DNA of 64,000 bases from SHZI01 sp964384525 (GCA_964384525.1 CAYLKO010000006.1:9623-73622), one strand, 5' to 3'. Shown: positions 1-10,068, counted from the stretch's first letter. Notes: generated by a model from the sequence alone, not told the origin. Translations and numbers: made by a program.

Positions 1-1
1 C

Positions 2-817
2 GCCAAGGCCCTGCAGGTCTTCCTGCATCTGATCGAAACCCTGGATCGCGACACCCGGGGCCTTGCCCTGCACGAGCAGGTGGACCACATCATCCAACGC
101 AGCGGCCTCATCGCGCATTACCGGAAGGAACCCCGCGACCGGGCCGAGGCCCGACTGGAGAACCTGGCCGAGCTCGTCAGCGCGGCGCGCGGCTACGACC
201 CGGAAGAGAACACCGAGGATATGCCACCACTGGTGGCCTTCCTGGCCCACGCCGCCCTCGAGGCGGGCGACAACCAGGGCGATGCCTGGGACGACTGCGT
301 GCAGCTGATGACGCTGCATTCGGCCAAGGGGCTCGAGTTTCCGGTGGTCTTCCTGACCGGCCTGGAAGATGGCCTGTTTCCCCACCGGCGTTCGCTGAGC
401 GATGCCGAAGGCCTCGAGGAGGAGCGGCGTCTCTGTTATGTGGGCGCCACCCGGGCGATGAGCGAGCTTTACCTGAGTCATGCGGAACAACGCCGGCTGC
501 ACGGCACCGACAGCTTCGGCCAGCCGTCGCGCTTCATCAGCGAGATCCCGGCCGGACTGATCGAGGAGGTCCGGCCGCGCGTCAATGTTGCCCAGCCAAG
601 CTACCGGCGCGGCAGCCTCGTGGAAGACACCGGCTTCGGCATGCGGCTAGGCCAGCGGGTGCGCCACGGCAAATTCGGCGAGGGCGTGGTGCTGTCCTGC
701 GAAGGCGCCGGCGCCCATGCCCGCGTGCAGGTCAACTTCGAAGACGCCGGCGCCAAGTGGCTGGTGATGTCGTACGCCAATCTGGAAGTCATCCCCGGAG
801 GGGAACGGGGCCGATGA
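2..817 (+). CDS. uvrD: DNA helicase II (UvrD), C-terminal part
   Basis: The reading frame is open from the left edge, so only the last 271 or so residues are present. It is the C-terminal part of a superfamily 1A 3'-5' helicase used in mismatch and excision repair. Motif V (LMTLHSAKGLEFPVVFLTG) and motif VI (EERRLCYVGATRA) are intact. After them comes the UvrD-type Tudor-like tail, with FGMRLGQRVRHGKFGEG and a final YANLE. That tail separates UvrD from Rep. The stop codon overlaps the trkA start as ATGA, so the two genes are probably co-transcribed. The first motifs, including the Walker A, lie outside the window. Confidence 0.93.
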   Translation, partial: AKALQVFLHLIETLDRDTRGLALHEQVDHIIQRSGLIAHYRKEPRDRAEARLENLAELVSAARGYDPEENTEDMPPLVAFLAHAALEAGDNQGDAWDDCVQLMTLHSAKGLEFPVVFLTGLEDGLFPHRRSLSDAEGLEEERRLCYVGATRAMSELYLSHAEQRRLHGTDSFGQPSRFISEIPAGLIEEVRPRVNVAQPSYRRGSLVEDTGFGMRLGQRVRHGKFGEGVVLSCEGAGAHARVQVNFEDAGAKWLVMSYANLEVIPGGERGR

Positions 818-2175
818 AAATCCTGCTGCTGGGTGCCGGTCAGGTGGGCTCGACGGCGGCCTATCAGCTCGCCCGTGAGGAATCCAACGAAGTCACGATC
901 ATCGACCTGAACCCCACCGTGCTGCGCGAGCTGCAGAACCGGCTGGACATACGCACCGTTCAGGGTCATGCCACCTCGCCGACAGCACTGGAGCGCGCCG
1001 GCGCCGCGGACGCCGACATCGTCATCGCCCTGACCAGCACCGACGAGGTCAACATGATCGCCTGTCAGGTGTGCTGGAAGCTGTTTCGCACGGAAACCAA
1101 GATCGCCCGCATCCGCTCCAGCGAATACATGAACACCCCGGGGCTGTTCGGGCCGGATGGCGTGCCGGTCGATCTGCGCATCAGCCCGGAAGAGCTGGTA
1201 ACCCGGCATATCGAGCAGCTCATCAGCTACCCGGGCGCCTTCCAGGTGCTGGATTTCGCCAACGGCAAGGTCCAGCTCGTGGGCGCGCGGGCCCATCGCG
1301 ATGGGCCGCTGGTGGGCCAGGAAATCCGCACGCTGCGCGATCACATTCCGGGCATCGAGGCCCGGATCGCCGCCATCTATAGGGATGATGTGGACGTGCC
1401 GCCCGAGGGCAGCACCCGCATACTCGAGAATGACGAAGTGTTCTTCATCGCCGCCCAGCGGGACATCCCCGCGATGATGCAGGAACTGCGGCAACGCGAG
1501 GATCCGGTGCGGCGGGTGTTCATCGCCGGTGGCGGCAATATCGGCCTGCGCCTTGCCCGATCGCTCGAGGGCAGCAATCAGGTGAAACTCATCGAGCGCT
1601 CGCGCGACCGGGCCCGGATGATCTCCGAGCAGCTGGCCAACAGCATCGTGCTGACCGGCGACGCCGCCGACGAGGAACTGCTGCTCGAGGAGAACATCGA
1701 CAGCTCCGACGTCTTCGTGTCGCTGACCAATGCCGAGGAAGTGAATATCCTGTCGGCGATGCTCGCCAAGCGCCTGGGCTGCAAAAAAGCCATGGCGCTG
1801 ATCAACCGTCCGGCCTATGCCGAGCTGGTCGAGGGCCCGCGGATCGACGTGGGCATCTCGCCGCCGCAAATCACGATCGGGGCGCTGCTGGCCTATGTAC
1901 GCCAGTCCGGCATGGTCCGCATCCACACGCTGCGCCGTGGACGCGCCGAGGCGATCGAGGCCATCGCCAGCAGCCGCAGCGGCAAATCCCGGGTCGTGGG
2001 GCGCACCGTGGAGGGCGTGCCGCTGCCGAAAGGGGCCACCATCAGTGCGCTTGTCCGCAACGAAGAGGTACTCCAGGCGCACCACGACACGCTCATCGAG
2101 GACGGCGACCACCTGATCCTGTTCGTGGCCGATCGGCGGCAGATCCAGCAGGTCGAGCGCCTGTTCCGGGCCTGA
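814..2175 (+). CDS. trkA: Trk potassium uptake regulatory subunit TrkA
   Basis: 453-residue cytoplasmic NAD-binding subunit that gates the TrkH potassium channel. It begins MKILLLGAGQVGSTAAYQL, the first RCK/Rossmann domain with a GxGxxG motif. A second Rossmann domain starts near residue 230 (VFIAGGGNIGLRLARSLEG), so the protein has the usual two RCK_N/RCK_C halves. I chose the ATG at 814 because the family starts at MKIL. An upstream GTG at 757 would add 19 residues encoded inside uvrD. The ATG overlaps the uvrD stop by 4 bases, and trkH follows 27 bases later. Confidence 0.95.
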   Translation: MKILLLGAGQVGSTAAYQLAREESNEVTIIDLNPTVLRELQNRLDIRTVQGHATSPTALERAGAADADIVIALTSTDEVNMIACQVCWKLFRTETKIARIRSSEYMNTPGLFGPDGVPVDLRISPEELVTRHIEQLISYPGAFQVLDFANGKVQLVGARAHRDGPLVGQEIRTLRDHIPGIEARIAAIYRDDVDVPPEGSTRILENDEVFFIAAQRDIPAMMQELRQREDPVRRVFIAGGGNIGLRLARSLEGSNQVKLIERSRDRARMISEQLANSIVLTGDAADEELLLEENIDSSDVFVSLTNAEEVNILSAMLAKRLGCKKAMALINRPAYAELVEGPRIDVGISPPQITIGALLAYVRQSGMVRIHTLRRGRAEAIEAIASSRSGKSRVVGRTVEGVPLPKGATISALVRNEEVLQAHHDTLIEDGDHLILFVADRRQIQQVERLFRA

Positions 2176-2202
2176 GCTGCTGTTGCCGTAACCGCACGCG
2201 CC

Positions 2203-3654
2203 ATGCATCTGCGAGTTGTACAACGCATCCTTGGCGTGCTGCTGATGCTCTACAGCGCGACCATGCTGGTGCCGGTGGCCGTATCAGCCTGGTACCGGGA
2301 CGGGCAGGCGGCGGCGTTCATCGGTTCCTTCGTGATCATTCTCGTGGTCGGCCTGGTGGTCTGGATTCCGGCACGGCGCGAACGCCGCGATCTGCGGGTC
2401 CGCGACGGCTTTCTGGTCGCGGCGGTGTTCTGGCTCGGGCTGGGCAGCTTCAGTGCCGTGCCGCTGCTCCTGTCGACCGTGCCGCAGCTGTCGGTGACGG
2501 ATGCCTTTTTCGAGGCGGTGTCCGGACTGACAACCACGGGCGCGACGATCCTGATCGGCCTGGATACGCTGCCCCGCTCGATTCTTTACTACCGGGCGCA
2601 ACTCCACTGGCTGGGCGGCATGGGCATCATCGTGCAGGCCGTGGCCAAACTGCCGATGCTGGGCGTGGGCGGCATGCAGTTGTACCGGGCCGAGACGCCG
2701 GGACCGATGAAGGAGAGCAAGCTCACCCCGCGGATCACCGAGACGGCCAAGGCACTCTGGCTGATCTACGTCGCCCTATCGGCGCTTTGCGTGCTGGCCT
2801 ACTGGCTCGCCGGCATGTCGCTGTTCGACGCGGTCTGCCATTCCTTCGCCACCCTCGCCACCGGTGGCTATTCGACGCACGATGCGAGCCTTGCCTGGTT
2901 CCACAGTCCCACGATCGAAACGATCGCCACCGTGTTCATGTTTTTCGCCGGCGTGAATTTCTCGCTGCACTTCGTCGCCTGGCGCGGCAGGGATCTGCGC
3001 TCCTACTGGACCGATCCGGAATTCAAGGCCTACGGATTGATCGTGCTGCTCGTCACGGCCATCTGCAGCATCACCCTGATCGCGGCGGGTCGATACCCGA
3101 CCGCACTCGAGGCGGTGGGTCAATCAGCGTTTCATGTGATGTCGTTCATGACGACCACCGGATTCGCGACGACGGCGTTCGATCAATGGCCCGGAGCCCT
3201 GCCGCTGATCCTCATCCTGATCGGTTTCATCGGTGGCTGTGCCGGCTCCACGACCGGCGGCATGAAGGTGGTCCGATGGCTGCTGCTCTATAACCTGGGG
3301 GTTCGTGAAGTAAAGCGGCTGGTGCATCCCGCGGCGGAAATTCCGATACGCCTGGGCAACTCGGTGGTGCCACAGCGGGTGGTGGAGTCGGTGTGGGGCT
3401 TCTGCGTGGTGTACATCTTCCTGTTCGGCGTGATGCTGCTCGTGCTCATCGGCAGCGGCCTGGACCAGGTGACGGCATTCTCGGCCCTGGCCACTTCAAT
3501 CAACAACGTGGGTCCGGGCCTGGGTGACGTCGTTGCCAATTTCGCCAGCGTCAATCCGCTGGCAAAATGGGTGTGCAGCGTTGCCATGATCTTCGGGCGT
3601 CTCGAAGTATTCACGCTGCTCGTCCTCTTCTCCCCCGCCTTCTGGCGTTCCTGA
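2203..3654 (+). CDS. trkH: Trk potassium transporter membrane subunit TrkH
   Basis: 483-residue inner-membrane potassium channel of the SKT superfamily. Four pore-loop repeats can be followed by their filter segments: SGLTTTGATI near residue 107, a LATGGYSTHD segment near 220, MTTTGFATTAF near 315 and SINNVGPGLG near 435. Membrane helices fill the rest. Directly after trkA with the same orientation, it completes a TrkAH system, with NAD-bound TrkA gating TrkH at the membrane. The downstream palindromic repeat at 3665 may act as a transcript end. Confidence 0.95.
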   Translation: MHLRVVQRILGVLLMLYSATMLVPVAVSAWYRDGQAAAFIGSFVIILVVGLVVWIPARRERRDLRVRDGFLVAAVFWLGLGSFSAVPLLLSTVPQLSVTDAFFEAVSGLTTTGATILIGLDTLPRSILYYRAQLHWLGGMGIIVQAVAKLPMLGVGGMQLYRAETPGPMKESKLTPRITETAKALWLIYVALSALCVLAYWLAGMSLFDAVCHSFATLATGGYSTHDASLAWFHSPTIETIATVFMFFAGVNFSLHFVAWRGRDLRSYWTDPEFKAYGLIVLLVTAICSITLIAAGRYPTALEAVGQSAFHVMSFMTTTGFATTAFDQWPGALPLILILIGFIGGCAGSTTGGMKVVRWLLLYNLGVREVKRLVHPAAEIPIRLGNSVVPQRVVESVWGFCVVYIFLFGVMLLVLIGSGLDQVTAFSALATSINNVGPGLGDVVANFASVNPLAKWVCSVAMIFGRLEVFTLLVLFSPAFWRS

Positions 3655-3664
3655 ACCCCCAATT

Positions 3665-3713
3665 CCCATACCTACCAATTCCGGTACCGGATACCGGAAT
3701 TGGTAGTTATGGG
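3665..3713. repeat. REP-like palindrome, copy 1
   Basis: Two 22-base arms (3665-3686 and 3692-3713) are reverse complements with one mismatch, separated by 5 bases. The element has outer ATACCTACCA / TGGTAGTTAT arms and a GGTACCGGA centre, shared with copies at 43359, 44222 and 60590. It lies between the converging 3' ends of trkH and oppF, and the oppF stop codon (TAA at 3709-3707) is inside its right arm. As a near-perfect hairpin it could act as a bidirectional transcript end. In this copy the core reads GGTACCGGATACC instead of GGTACCGGACTCC, so it is more diverged. Confidence 0.8.
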
Positions 3714-4705
3714 TAGAGGTGGCAGGCGACCGTCCGCGAGGCATCGCCGGGCGTCGGCGGCTTAAGCGGCGGCACGGTGTGCCGGCAGATCTCCATGACC
3801 CTGGGACAACGCGTGTGAAAGGCGCAGCCCGGTGGCGGGTTGCGCGGTGACGGGACATCGCCGTGGAGCACGAGGCGCGGCCGCCCCCGGCCATCGACCT
3901 GCGGCACCGCCGACAGCAGGGCGTCGGTATAGGGGTGCAGAGGCCGATCGAACAGCACCTGGGCCGGCGCCAGTTCCACAAGCTTGCCCAGATACATGAC
4001 CCCGACCTCATCGCTCACATGCTGAACGACGGCGAGATCATGGGAAATGAACAGAAAGGCGATGCCACGCTCGCGCTGCAGGCCGGCGATCAGGTTCAGC
4101 ACCTGCGACTGCACCGAGACATCCAGCGCCGACACCGGTTCGTCCGCCACGATGAACTCGGGGTTGAGGGCCAGTGCGCGGGCAATGCCGACCCGCTGCC
4201 GCTGGCCACCGGAAAATTCGTGGGGATAGCGACTCGCCGTGGCCGGATTCAAGCCGACCACCTCGAGCAATTCGGCGACCCGCGCCCGGCGTTCAACCGC
4301 CGTGCCGACCCGATGCACATCCAGCGGCTCCCGCACGGTCTGGGCCACGGTGCGCCGCGGGCTCAGCGAGCCGTACGGATCCTGGAACACCGCCTGCATG
4401 CGCTGTCGCCAGGGCAGAAGCTCACGGCGCGACAGCTGACCGATCTCGGTGCCCGCGAAGCGGATCGACCCGCTGGTTGGCAGCTGCAGCCTGAGGATTG
4501 TCCGGCCCAGGGTCGACTTGCCGCAGCCCGATTCACCCACCAGGCCGAGCGTCCGGCCGGCGCCTATGGTGAGGCTGACACCATCCACCGCCTTGATCTG
4601 CGCCACCACCCGACGCCAGATTCCGCCCCGCACCGGAAAGTATTTGCGGAGATCGGTGACTTCGATCAGGGGTGCCGCCGGCACGATGGGGTCGCCAGAC
4701 ATCAT
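3707..4705 (-). CDS. oppF: Oligopeptide ABC transporter ATP-binding protein OppF
   Basis: ATPase of a peptide importer of the Opp/Dpp type, 332 residues. Walker A GESGCGKST, signature FSGGQRQRVGIARAL, Walker B FIVADEPVSALDVS and the H-loop ISHDLAVV are all present. The cysteine-containing C-terminal Opp/Dpp extension (GCAFHTRCPRV) is also there. An ATG pair lies at 4705/4702; the frame stays open to an ATG at 4750, so the start is uncertain. It belongs with oppABCD at 5278-9982 but is separated from oppD by a cyclophilin gene on the other strand, so it probably needs its own promoter. The stop codon lies in a palindromic repeat. Confidence 0.88.
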   Translation of the reverse strand: MMSGDPIVPAAPLIEVTDLRKYFPVRGGIWRRVVAQIKAVDGVSLTIGAGRTLGLVGESGCGKSTLGRTILRLQLPTSGSIRFAGTEIGQLSRRELLPWRQRMQAVFQDPYGSLSPRRTVAQTVREPLDVHRVGTAVERRARVAELLEVVGLNPATASRYPHEFSGGQRQRVGIARALALNPEFIVADEPVSALDVSVQSQVLNLIAGLQRERGIAFLFISHDLAVVQHVSDEVGVMYLGKLVELAPAQVLFDRPLHPYTDALLSAVPQVDGRGRPRLVLHGDVPSPRNPPPGCAFHTRCPRVMEICRHTVPPLKPPTPGDASRTVACHLYP

Positions 4706-4780
4706 GTCGGGAGTATAGAGTGCGGACCCCATCCCGTTCAGGGATCCCATTCAGCTTGAGCCTGTTTCTGGAGAACCATC

Positions 4781-5260
<480 letters not shown>

Positions 5261-5277
5261 ACCTGCTGCGGAAGCAG

Positions 5278-6264
5278 CTACGGCAGCGGGTAGTGGCAGG
5301 CGACGGCAGCCGTCTCGGCATGGCTGGCCGTCGCCTCCGGCAACAGCGCGGGCCGTTCCACCCGGCAGCGGTCCTGCACGCGGGGGCAGCGATCGGCAAA
5401 GCGGCACCCGGCCGGCAGATGCAGCAGGTCCGGCACCCGGCCGGGGATCACCGGCAATTCTGCCAAGCGCTCGCGCCGGATGCGCGGGATGGAGGCCAGC
5501 AGTCCCGCGGTATAGGGATGCTGCGGCTTGCTGAAGAGTCGCTCCGTGGTGCCGGTTTCCACGATGCTGCCGCAGTACATGACGAGTGCGCGCCGGCAGG
5601 TTTCCGCCACCACGCCCAGATCATGGGTAATGAGGATCACCGCCATCTGCATGTCGGTCTGCAGCGCCCTGATCTCGTCGAGAACCTGGGCCTGCGTCGT
5701 CACATCCAGTGCCGTCGTGGGCTCATCGGCGATGAGGAGTCCCGGATTGCACGACAGCGCCATCGCGATCATGACCCGTTGGCGCATGCCACCGGACAAC
5801 TGATGCGGATAGTCGTCCAGCCGGGTGGCGGGCGCCGGAATATTGACCCTGGCGAGCAGCCCCGCGGCCACTTCGCGTGCCTCGCGACGGCTCAACCCGC
5901 GATGCCGGCACAGCACGACGGCCATCTGGTTGCCGATCGTGAACACCGGGTTCAGGGCGGTCATGGGCTCCTGAAAGATCATGGAAATATCACGACCCCG
6001 TACATCTTCCATGGCCCGCTTCGACAGCGGCACGAGATCCCGCCCCTGATACTCGATGCTGCCCGAGACAATCCGGCCGGGTGGCATCGGAATCAACCTG
6101 AGCAGGGACAGGCCGGTAACGGTCTTGCCACAGCCCGATTCACCCACCAGACCCAGCGTTTCATTGGCGCTCACCTCGAAGCTGACGTCGTCGACGGCGC
6201 GCACGGTGCCCTCTTCGGTGGCGAACTCGATGCTGAGGTTCCGAACCCGCAAGACGCTGTCCAT
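5278..6264 (-). CDS. oppD: Oligopeptide ABC transporter ATP-binding protein OppD
   Basis: 328-residue ATPase of the peptide importer. Walker A GESGCGKTVTG, signature LSGGMRQRVMIAMAL, Walker B LLIADEPTTALDVT and H-loop ITHDLGVVAE are intact. The C-terminal Opp/Dpp domain ends with GCRFADRCPRV. The start ATG at 6264 shares its A with the stop codon of oppC (TGATG), a sign of translational coupling. The frame stays open upstream, but that part is shadow translation of oppC. OppD and OppF are expected to form the heterodimeric motor on the cytoplasmic face. Confidence 0.94.
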   Translation of the reverse strand: MDSVLRVRNLSIEFATEEGTVRAVDDVSFEVSANETLGLVGESGCGKTVTGLSLLRLIPMPPGRIVSGSIEYQGRDLVPLSKRAMEDVRGRDISMIFQEPMTALNPVFTIGNQMAVVLCRHRGLSRREAREVAAGLLARVNIPAPATRLDDYPHQLSGGMRQRVMIAMALSCNPGLLIADEPTTALDVTTQAQVLDEIRALQTDMQMAVILITHDLGVVAETCRRALVMYCGSIVETGTTERLFSKPQHPYTAGLLASIPRIRRERLAELPVIPGRVPDLLHLPAGCRFADRCPRVQDRCRVERPALLPEATASHAETAAVACHYPLP

Positions 6265-7166
6265 CAACCCACCTTGCGCGGATCCAGCGCATCCTGAAGC
6301 GCGTCGGCGACCGCGTTGACGGCCATGACCAGTCCGAACATCAAAAGCGAAGCGGCCAGAAAGTTGTTGTAGAAGCCGGCCAGCACTTCCTTGGTGCTCT
6401 CGTCGATCATCAGGCCCCAGCTCATGCCATCCTTGATGCCGATGCCGAGGAAGCTCAGGATCACCTCGGCCTTGATGGCGCTGACAAACAGGATGGACGC
6501 CTGCACCAGCAGGATATGGCCGGTATTGGGCAGCAGATGGCGAAAGATGATCGTGGGATTCGGCACGCCGATGGAATGTGCCGCCAGCACGTACTCCATG
6601 TCGCGCAGCTTGATGACTTCGCCGCGAATGAGGCGTGCCGTGCCAACCCAGAAGGTGGAAATCATCGCAATGTGCATCGCCCACGGATTGTCGGCCAGGG
6701 CAAACGCAACCGCGGCGACAAACAGATAGAACGGAATCGCGTCCAGCACGCCCATGACCCAGAGCAGCAGTTCATCGATCCAGCCGCCGCCAAAAAACCC
6801 GGCCACGGCGCCCATGACCGCGCCCAGCGCCGTGGCGACCACCGCCACGATCAACCCGACCTGAAAAGCCGTTGCCGTGCTGTAGATCGCCCGGGCATAA
6901 ATGTCCTGACCAATGATGTTGGTCCCGAACCAATGCCGCATCGACATCGGCTCCCACTTGCCACCCACCAGATCGCCCCAACCAGTGCTCCAGAAACCCA
7001 GCCACACGCCCGCGGCAGCCACGAAATAGAGGCACACCACGCCCAGGGCAAACATGCCGCGCCGGTCGCGGGCAAATTTCCGGGCCGCCTTGCGCCAGAG
7101 CGACTCCCGCGACATCGGCCGGGTCACGGGCCGGGCATCGGCAATGGTTGATGCGGGGCTGCTCAT
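6264..7166 (-). CDS. oppC: Oligopeptide ABC transporter permease OppC
   Basis: 300-residue inner-membrane permease. A cytoplasmic N-terminus (about 35 residues) leads to a first membrane helix, then a periplasmic segment with HWFGTNIIGQDIYARAIYS, typical of OppC/DppC. Further helices follow. The cytoplasmic EAA-type loop includes EYVLAAHSIGVPNPTIIFRH, and the C-terminal SFLGIGIKDGMSWGLM is a family signature. It overlaps oppB by 4 bases and oppD by 1, so the three are translationally coupled. It pairs with OppB to form the channel. Confidence 0.93.
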   Translation of the reverse strand: MSSPASTIADARPVTRPMSRESLWRKAARKFARDRRGMFALGVVCLYFVAAAGVWLGFWSTGWGDLVGGKWEPMSMRHWFGTNIIGQDIYARAIYSTATAFQVGLIVAVVATALGAVMGAVAGFFGGGWIDELLLWVMGVLDAIPFYLFVAAVAFALADNPWAMHIAMISTFWVGTARLIRGEVIKLRDMEYVLAAHSIGVPNPTIIFRHLLPNTGHILLVQASILFVSAIKAEVILSFLGIGIKDGMSWGLMIDESTKEVLAGFYNNFLAASLLMFGLVMAVNAVADALQDALDPRKVG

Positions 7167-8113
7167 TTCAGGGTGACCCGGGGATCGACCAGCCGGTACA
7201 GGATGTCGTTCACGATCACGACCAGCACGAAGAGAATGGCGGTCAGCGTGACAACTGCCTTCAGCACGGGCTGGTCACCCGTGACGATCGCTTCAAAGGT
7301 GGCCTTGCCTACACCGGGTATCCCGAAATAGGTCTCGATCAGCAGGGCGCCACCGATCGCCACCTGTGGAATGGAGAACATGATGCGGGTGATGATCGGA
7401 ATCAGGCAGTTCTTCAGGATGTTGCGGAAGAAGATCCGTGACTCCGGCAGGCCGAAGGCCCGCGCCGTGCGCACATGATCCCGGGACATCTCCTCGACGA
7501 TCACCGCCCGGTAGAACCGGGTTTCATAGCCCACGGCGACGAACATCGTGGCGAGGGTGGGCACTGCCACATAACTCAGGTAGTTGGTGAACGTGCTGGC
7601 GTTCCAGCCACGGACCGGAAAGAGATTCAGGCCGTCGCTGGAGCTGAGCAGGATCTGGAAGCTGATGATGACGATCAGAAAGCTGATGCTCATGCCGATC
7701 ACCGCCATCGCCATGATCAGCTTGTCGGCCCAGCGTCCGCGCCAGTAGGCCGCGCCGAGCGCCAGCAGCAGGCCAACGACGTGACCCAGGATGAACCCCG
7801 GCAGGATCAGGATCAGCGAAACCGGAACGGTCTTCGCGAGCAGCGTGCGCACCGGTTCACCGGTCGACGCAATACCGAAATCCAGCGTGAGGATCTGGCC
7901 GAGGAACTGCCAGTAGCGCTGGATGAAACCCTGGTCATAGCCCAGCTGGTGACGGACCTCCAGGATCTGTTGCGGTGTCGGATTCTTGCCCAGCAACTGA
8001 TAAGTCATGTCCGGGCCGAAGTAGACCATCAGGGCAAAACTCACCAGCGTCACGCCCAGGATGAGCGGAATGCCGGCCACCAGCTTGCGGACGGCGAATT
8101 GCAGGGTGTCCAT
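7163..8113 (-). CDS. oppB: Oligopeptide ABC transporter permease OppB
   Basis: 316-residue inner-membrane permease. It starts with the membrane helix LVAGIPLILGVTLVSFALM, followed by a periplasmic segment with LGYDQGFIQRYWQFL. The EAA loop contains DHVRTARAFGLPESRIFFRN, and the C-terminal part has the signature ETYFGIPGVGKATFEAI. This is the standard six-helix OppB/DppB plan. It begins 3 bases after the oppA stop and overlaps oppC by 4 bases. It is the first channel subunit in the oppABCD operon. Confidence 0.93.
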   Translation of the reverse strand: MDTLQFAVRKLVAGIPLILGVTLVSFALMVYFGPDMTYQLLGKNPTPQQILEVRHQLGYDQGFIQRYWQFLGQILTLDFGIASTGEPVRTLLAKTVPVSLILILPGFILGHVVGLLLALGAAYWRGRWADKLIMAMAVIGMSISFLIVIISFQILLSSSDGLNLFPVRGWNASTFTNYLSYVAVPTLATMFVAVGYETRFYRAVIVEEMSRDHVRTARAFGLPESRIFFRNILKNCLIPIITRIMFSIPQVAIGGALLIETYFGIPGVGKATFEAIVTGDQPVLKAVVTLTAILFVLVVIVNDILYRLVDPRVTLK

Positions 8114-8116
8114 CGG

Positions 8117-9982
8117 TCAGTTGGCCGGTTTCACGGACTGCTTCGGCACGACGTCGACATACTTCAGGAAGAAGCCGCCAAGGATTTCACGGTCGGGTAT
8201 GGCAATCACGTTCTTGTGCCAGAGATACACCCGGGTGCGTGACAAACCCGTGATCGCGACACAGTCGTCGATGAGCAGCTGGTTCATCTGGTGATAGAGG
8301 GCCGTGCGCTCGGGCGAAGGCAGCATGACGGATGCCTGTTCATACAGGTGGTCGTACTCCGGATTGTGCCAGTTGGCGTCGTTGGAGCCGGGCGAACCGT
8401 TGGGGCCGTAGAAAAGCTGCAATGTGTTCTCGGCATCCGGATAGTCCAGGCCCCAGCCCTTGGCGACCAGCGGCAGTTCGCTGCGCTTCCAGGCCCGGGA
8501 CATGTCGCCGAAGTTGGCATAGGTCTTCTGCACGAACTTCTCGCGTGGAAAGCCGATGTCGCGCAGCCAGGCCCGCATCTGCTCGAAGAACAATCGTTCC
8601 GTGATCCCGGCTGCCGTGCCGTAGACGATCTTCGGCAGATTTTCGGGAGTCCAGCCATTTTCCTCAAGCAGCCGGCGTGCGCCCGGCACATCGCGGGTGA
8701 CACTCGCGCGCGCGAGCGTGGGGTCGAATTCCGGGCTTGCCGGCACGATGATGCCGGGAAAGATTTCGCCAAGTCCCATGTACCAGCTGGCGTTGCGCGC
8801 CTCCCAGTCGAAGGTCTTGATGATGGCGCAGCGTAAGGCCTTGTTGCGGCGCTCCCGCTCGGGGTCGGGGTTGTAGCCGAGCTCCGGAAAACTCATGTTG
8901 AAGGAGGTGAACACAAAGCCGCCTTCCAGTCCGCCATAGACGTTGTACTTTGCGGCGTACGGAGGCAGCAAGGTCACCGGATGCTTGCTCGCCAGCACAC
9001 GATCCACCTGCTCCATGGGCAGCACCGTGAGCTGGATTTCATCACCCTTGGTGAAGGATGCCCAGGCGCTGCTGGACTCGGTGTTGTAGGTGATTTCCTG
9101 CCGGTCGTCGATGGGTGGAGACGGGGCGGCGTTGGCTTCCACGCCACTGAACTGCTGGGTGGCCGGATCGTAGCCTTCGGCGGCGAGATCGACCGGCTCC
9201 TGGCGATAGCGGGGATTGCGCTCCATGACGACCCGTGCCGTGTCATAGGATGTCAGCCTGAAGGGACCCGAGCCCACCGGATGCACACCGAGCCCCTTGC
9301 CATACCTTTCGACGGCCTCATGGGGCACCACTGCCGAGTAACCCTGCGCGAAGGTGGCGACGAGCTGGGGATACGGCCGCGTGAGCTGAATCTCAATGGT
9401 GTGATCATCCACCGCGCGCAGGCCGGCCACCGGCCGGGAATAGTCGGAGCCGGCCGCCTTCCACTCCTCCAGACCGGCGATCCGCCCCTGCCACAGCCAG
9501 GCGCCCTGGGGCTGGTTTTTCGGATCGAACTGGCGTTTCACCGAGTAGATGAAGTCCTCGGCCACCACTTCACGGCCCTTGCCTCCGGGAAAGCAGGGGT
9601 CATCCACAAAATGGACACCCTGCTTCAGGCGGATGGTGTAGCGGAGTCCGTCGGGCGAAATCGTGGGAAAACCCGCGGCGAGATTGGGCTTGAGACGGTA
9701 GGGCCGGGCCAGGTACTCGTAGGAATAGAGGGTGTCGTAGGCGTTGACGATCACGAAGTTGGCGTAGACGTTGGATCCCTGCACGGGATCGAGGGTCGTG
9801 GGCGCCTGATCCATCGAGTAGCGGAAGACTTTGACAGGAGATGGCGCCGGCCCTCCTGCAGCCGGTCCCTTGCAGGCCGCCAGCACACAGGCCAGAATCC
9901 CGGCCAGAACTCCGGCCATGCCAGCCCGAAAAAATCGCTTGCACCCCACTTCAATAGCCATAATCGAGATACATACAGCCAT
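8117..9982 (-). CDS. oppA: Peptide ABC transporter substrate-binding lipoprotein OppA
   Basis: About 621-residue periplasmic binding protein of SBP family 5. A basic segment (CKRFFR) is followed by a hydrophobic stretch ending in the lipobox LAAC, so it is a lipoprotein. The mature part has the family features TTLDPVQGSN, LKPNLAAGFP, RYTIRLKQGVHF and, near the C-terminus, GLDYPDAENTLQLFYG. ATG codons occur at 9982 and 9961 and a GTG at 9991; I favour 9982 because a GGGA sequence lies just upstream. First gene of oppABCD. The exact substrate (di- or oligopeptides) is not readable from sequence. Confidence 0.9.
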   Translation of the reverse strand: MAVCISIMAIEVGCKRFFRAGMAGVLAGILACVLAACKGPAAGGPAPSPVKVFRYSMDQAPTTLDPVQGSNVYANFVIVNAYDTLYSYEYLARPYRLKPNLAAGFPTISPDGLRYTIRLKQGVHFVDDPCFPGGKGREVVAEDFIYSVKRQFDPKNQPQGAWLWQGRIAGLEEWKAAGSDYSRPVAGLRAVDDHTIEIQLTRPYPQLVATFAQGYSAVVPHEAVERYGKGLGVHPVGSGPFRLTSYDTARVVMERNPRYRQEPVDLAAEGYDPATQQFSGVEANAAPSPPIDDRQEITYNTESSSAWASFTKGDEIQLTVLPMEQVDRVLASKHPVTLLPPYAAKYNVYGGLEGGFVFTSFNMSFPELGYNPDPERERRNKALRCAIIKTFDWEARNASWYMGLGEIFPGIIVPASPEFDPTLARASVTRDVPGARRLLEENGWTPENLPKIVYGTAAGITERLFFEQMRAWLRDIGFPREKFVQKTYANFGDMSRAWKRSELPLVAKGWGLDYPDAENTLQLFYGPNGSPGSNDANWHNPEYDHLYEQASVMLPSPERTALYHQMNQLLIDDCVAITGLSRTRVYLWHKNVIAIPDREILGGFFLKYVDVVPKQSVKPAN

Positions 9983-10068
9983 AAATCCCACTTTTTATAT
10001 GGATCATGACTGGTGGGTTTTTATAACCATAAAACCATCCGCTTGCTGATATTGGTGGGATATTTTGC
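9983..10068. promoter_or_regulatory. AT-rich divergent control region, oppA / dtd
   Basis: 86 bases between divergently transcribed oppA and dtd, far more AT-rich than the surroundings. On the minus strand CATATAAAAA could serve as a -10 for oppA. On the plus strand GATATTTTGCATG precedes dtd, with GGTGGGA as its ribosome-binding sequence. The motif GTGGG(A/T)TTT occurs once on the minus strand and twice, in variant form, on the plus strand, and could be a shared operator. No -35 matching TTGACA is clear, so exact promoters are not assigned. Confidence 0.35.

Noticed and set aside
601..2223. 540-codon open frame on the minus strand
   Set aside because: Shadow of trkA in high-GC DNA; the product has no recognisable domain, while trkA has full RCK domains.
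5263..5278. GCTGC-GGAA-GCAGC hairpin between ppiB and oppD as a terminator
   Set aside because: The stem has only 5 base pairs and no T run on either strand; too weak to list.
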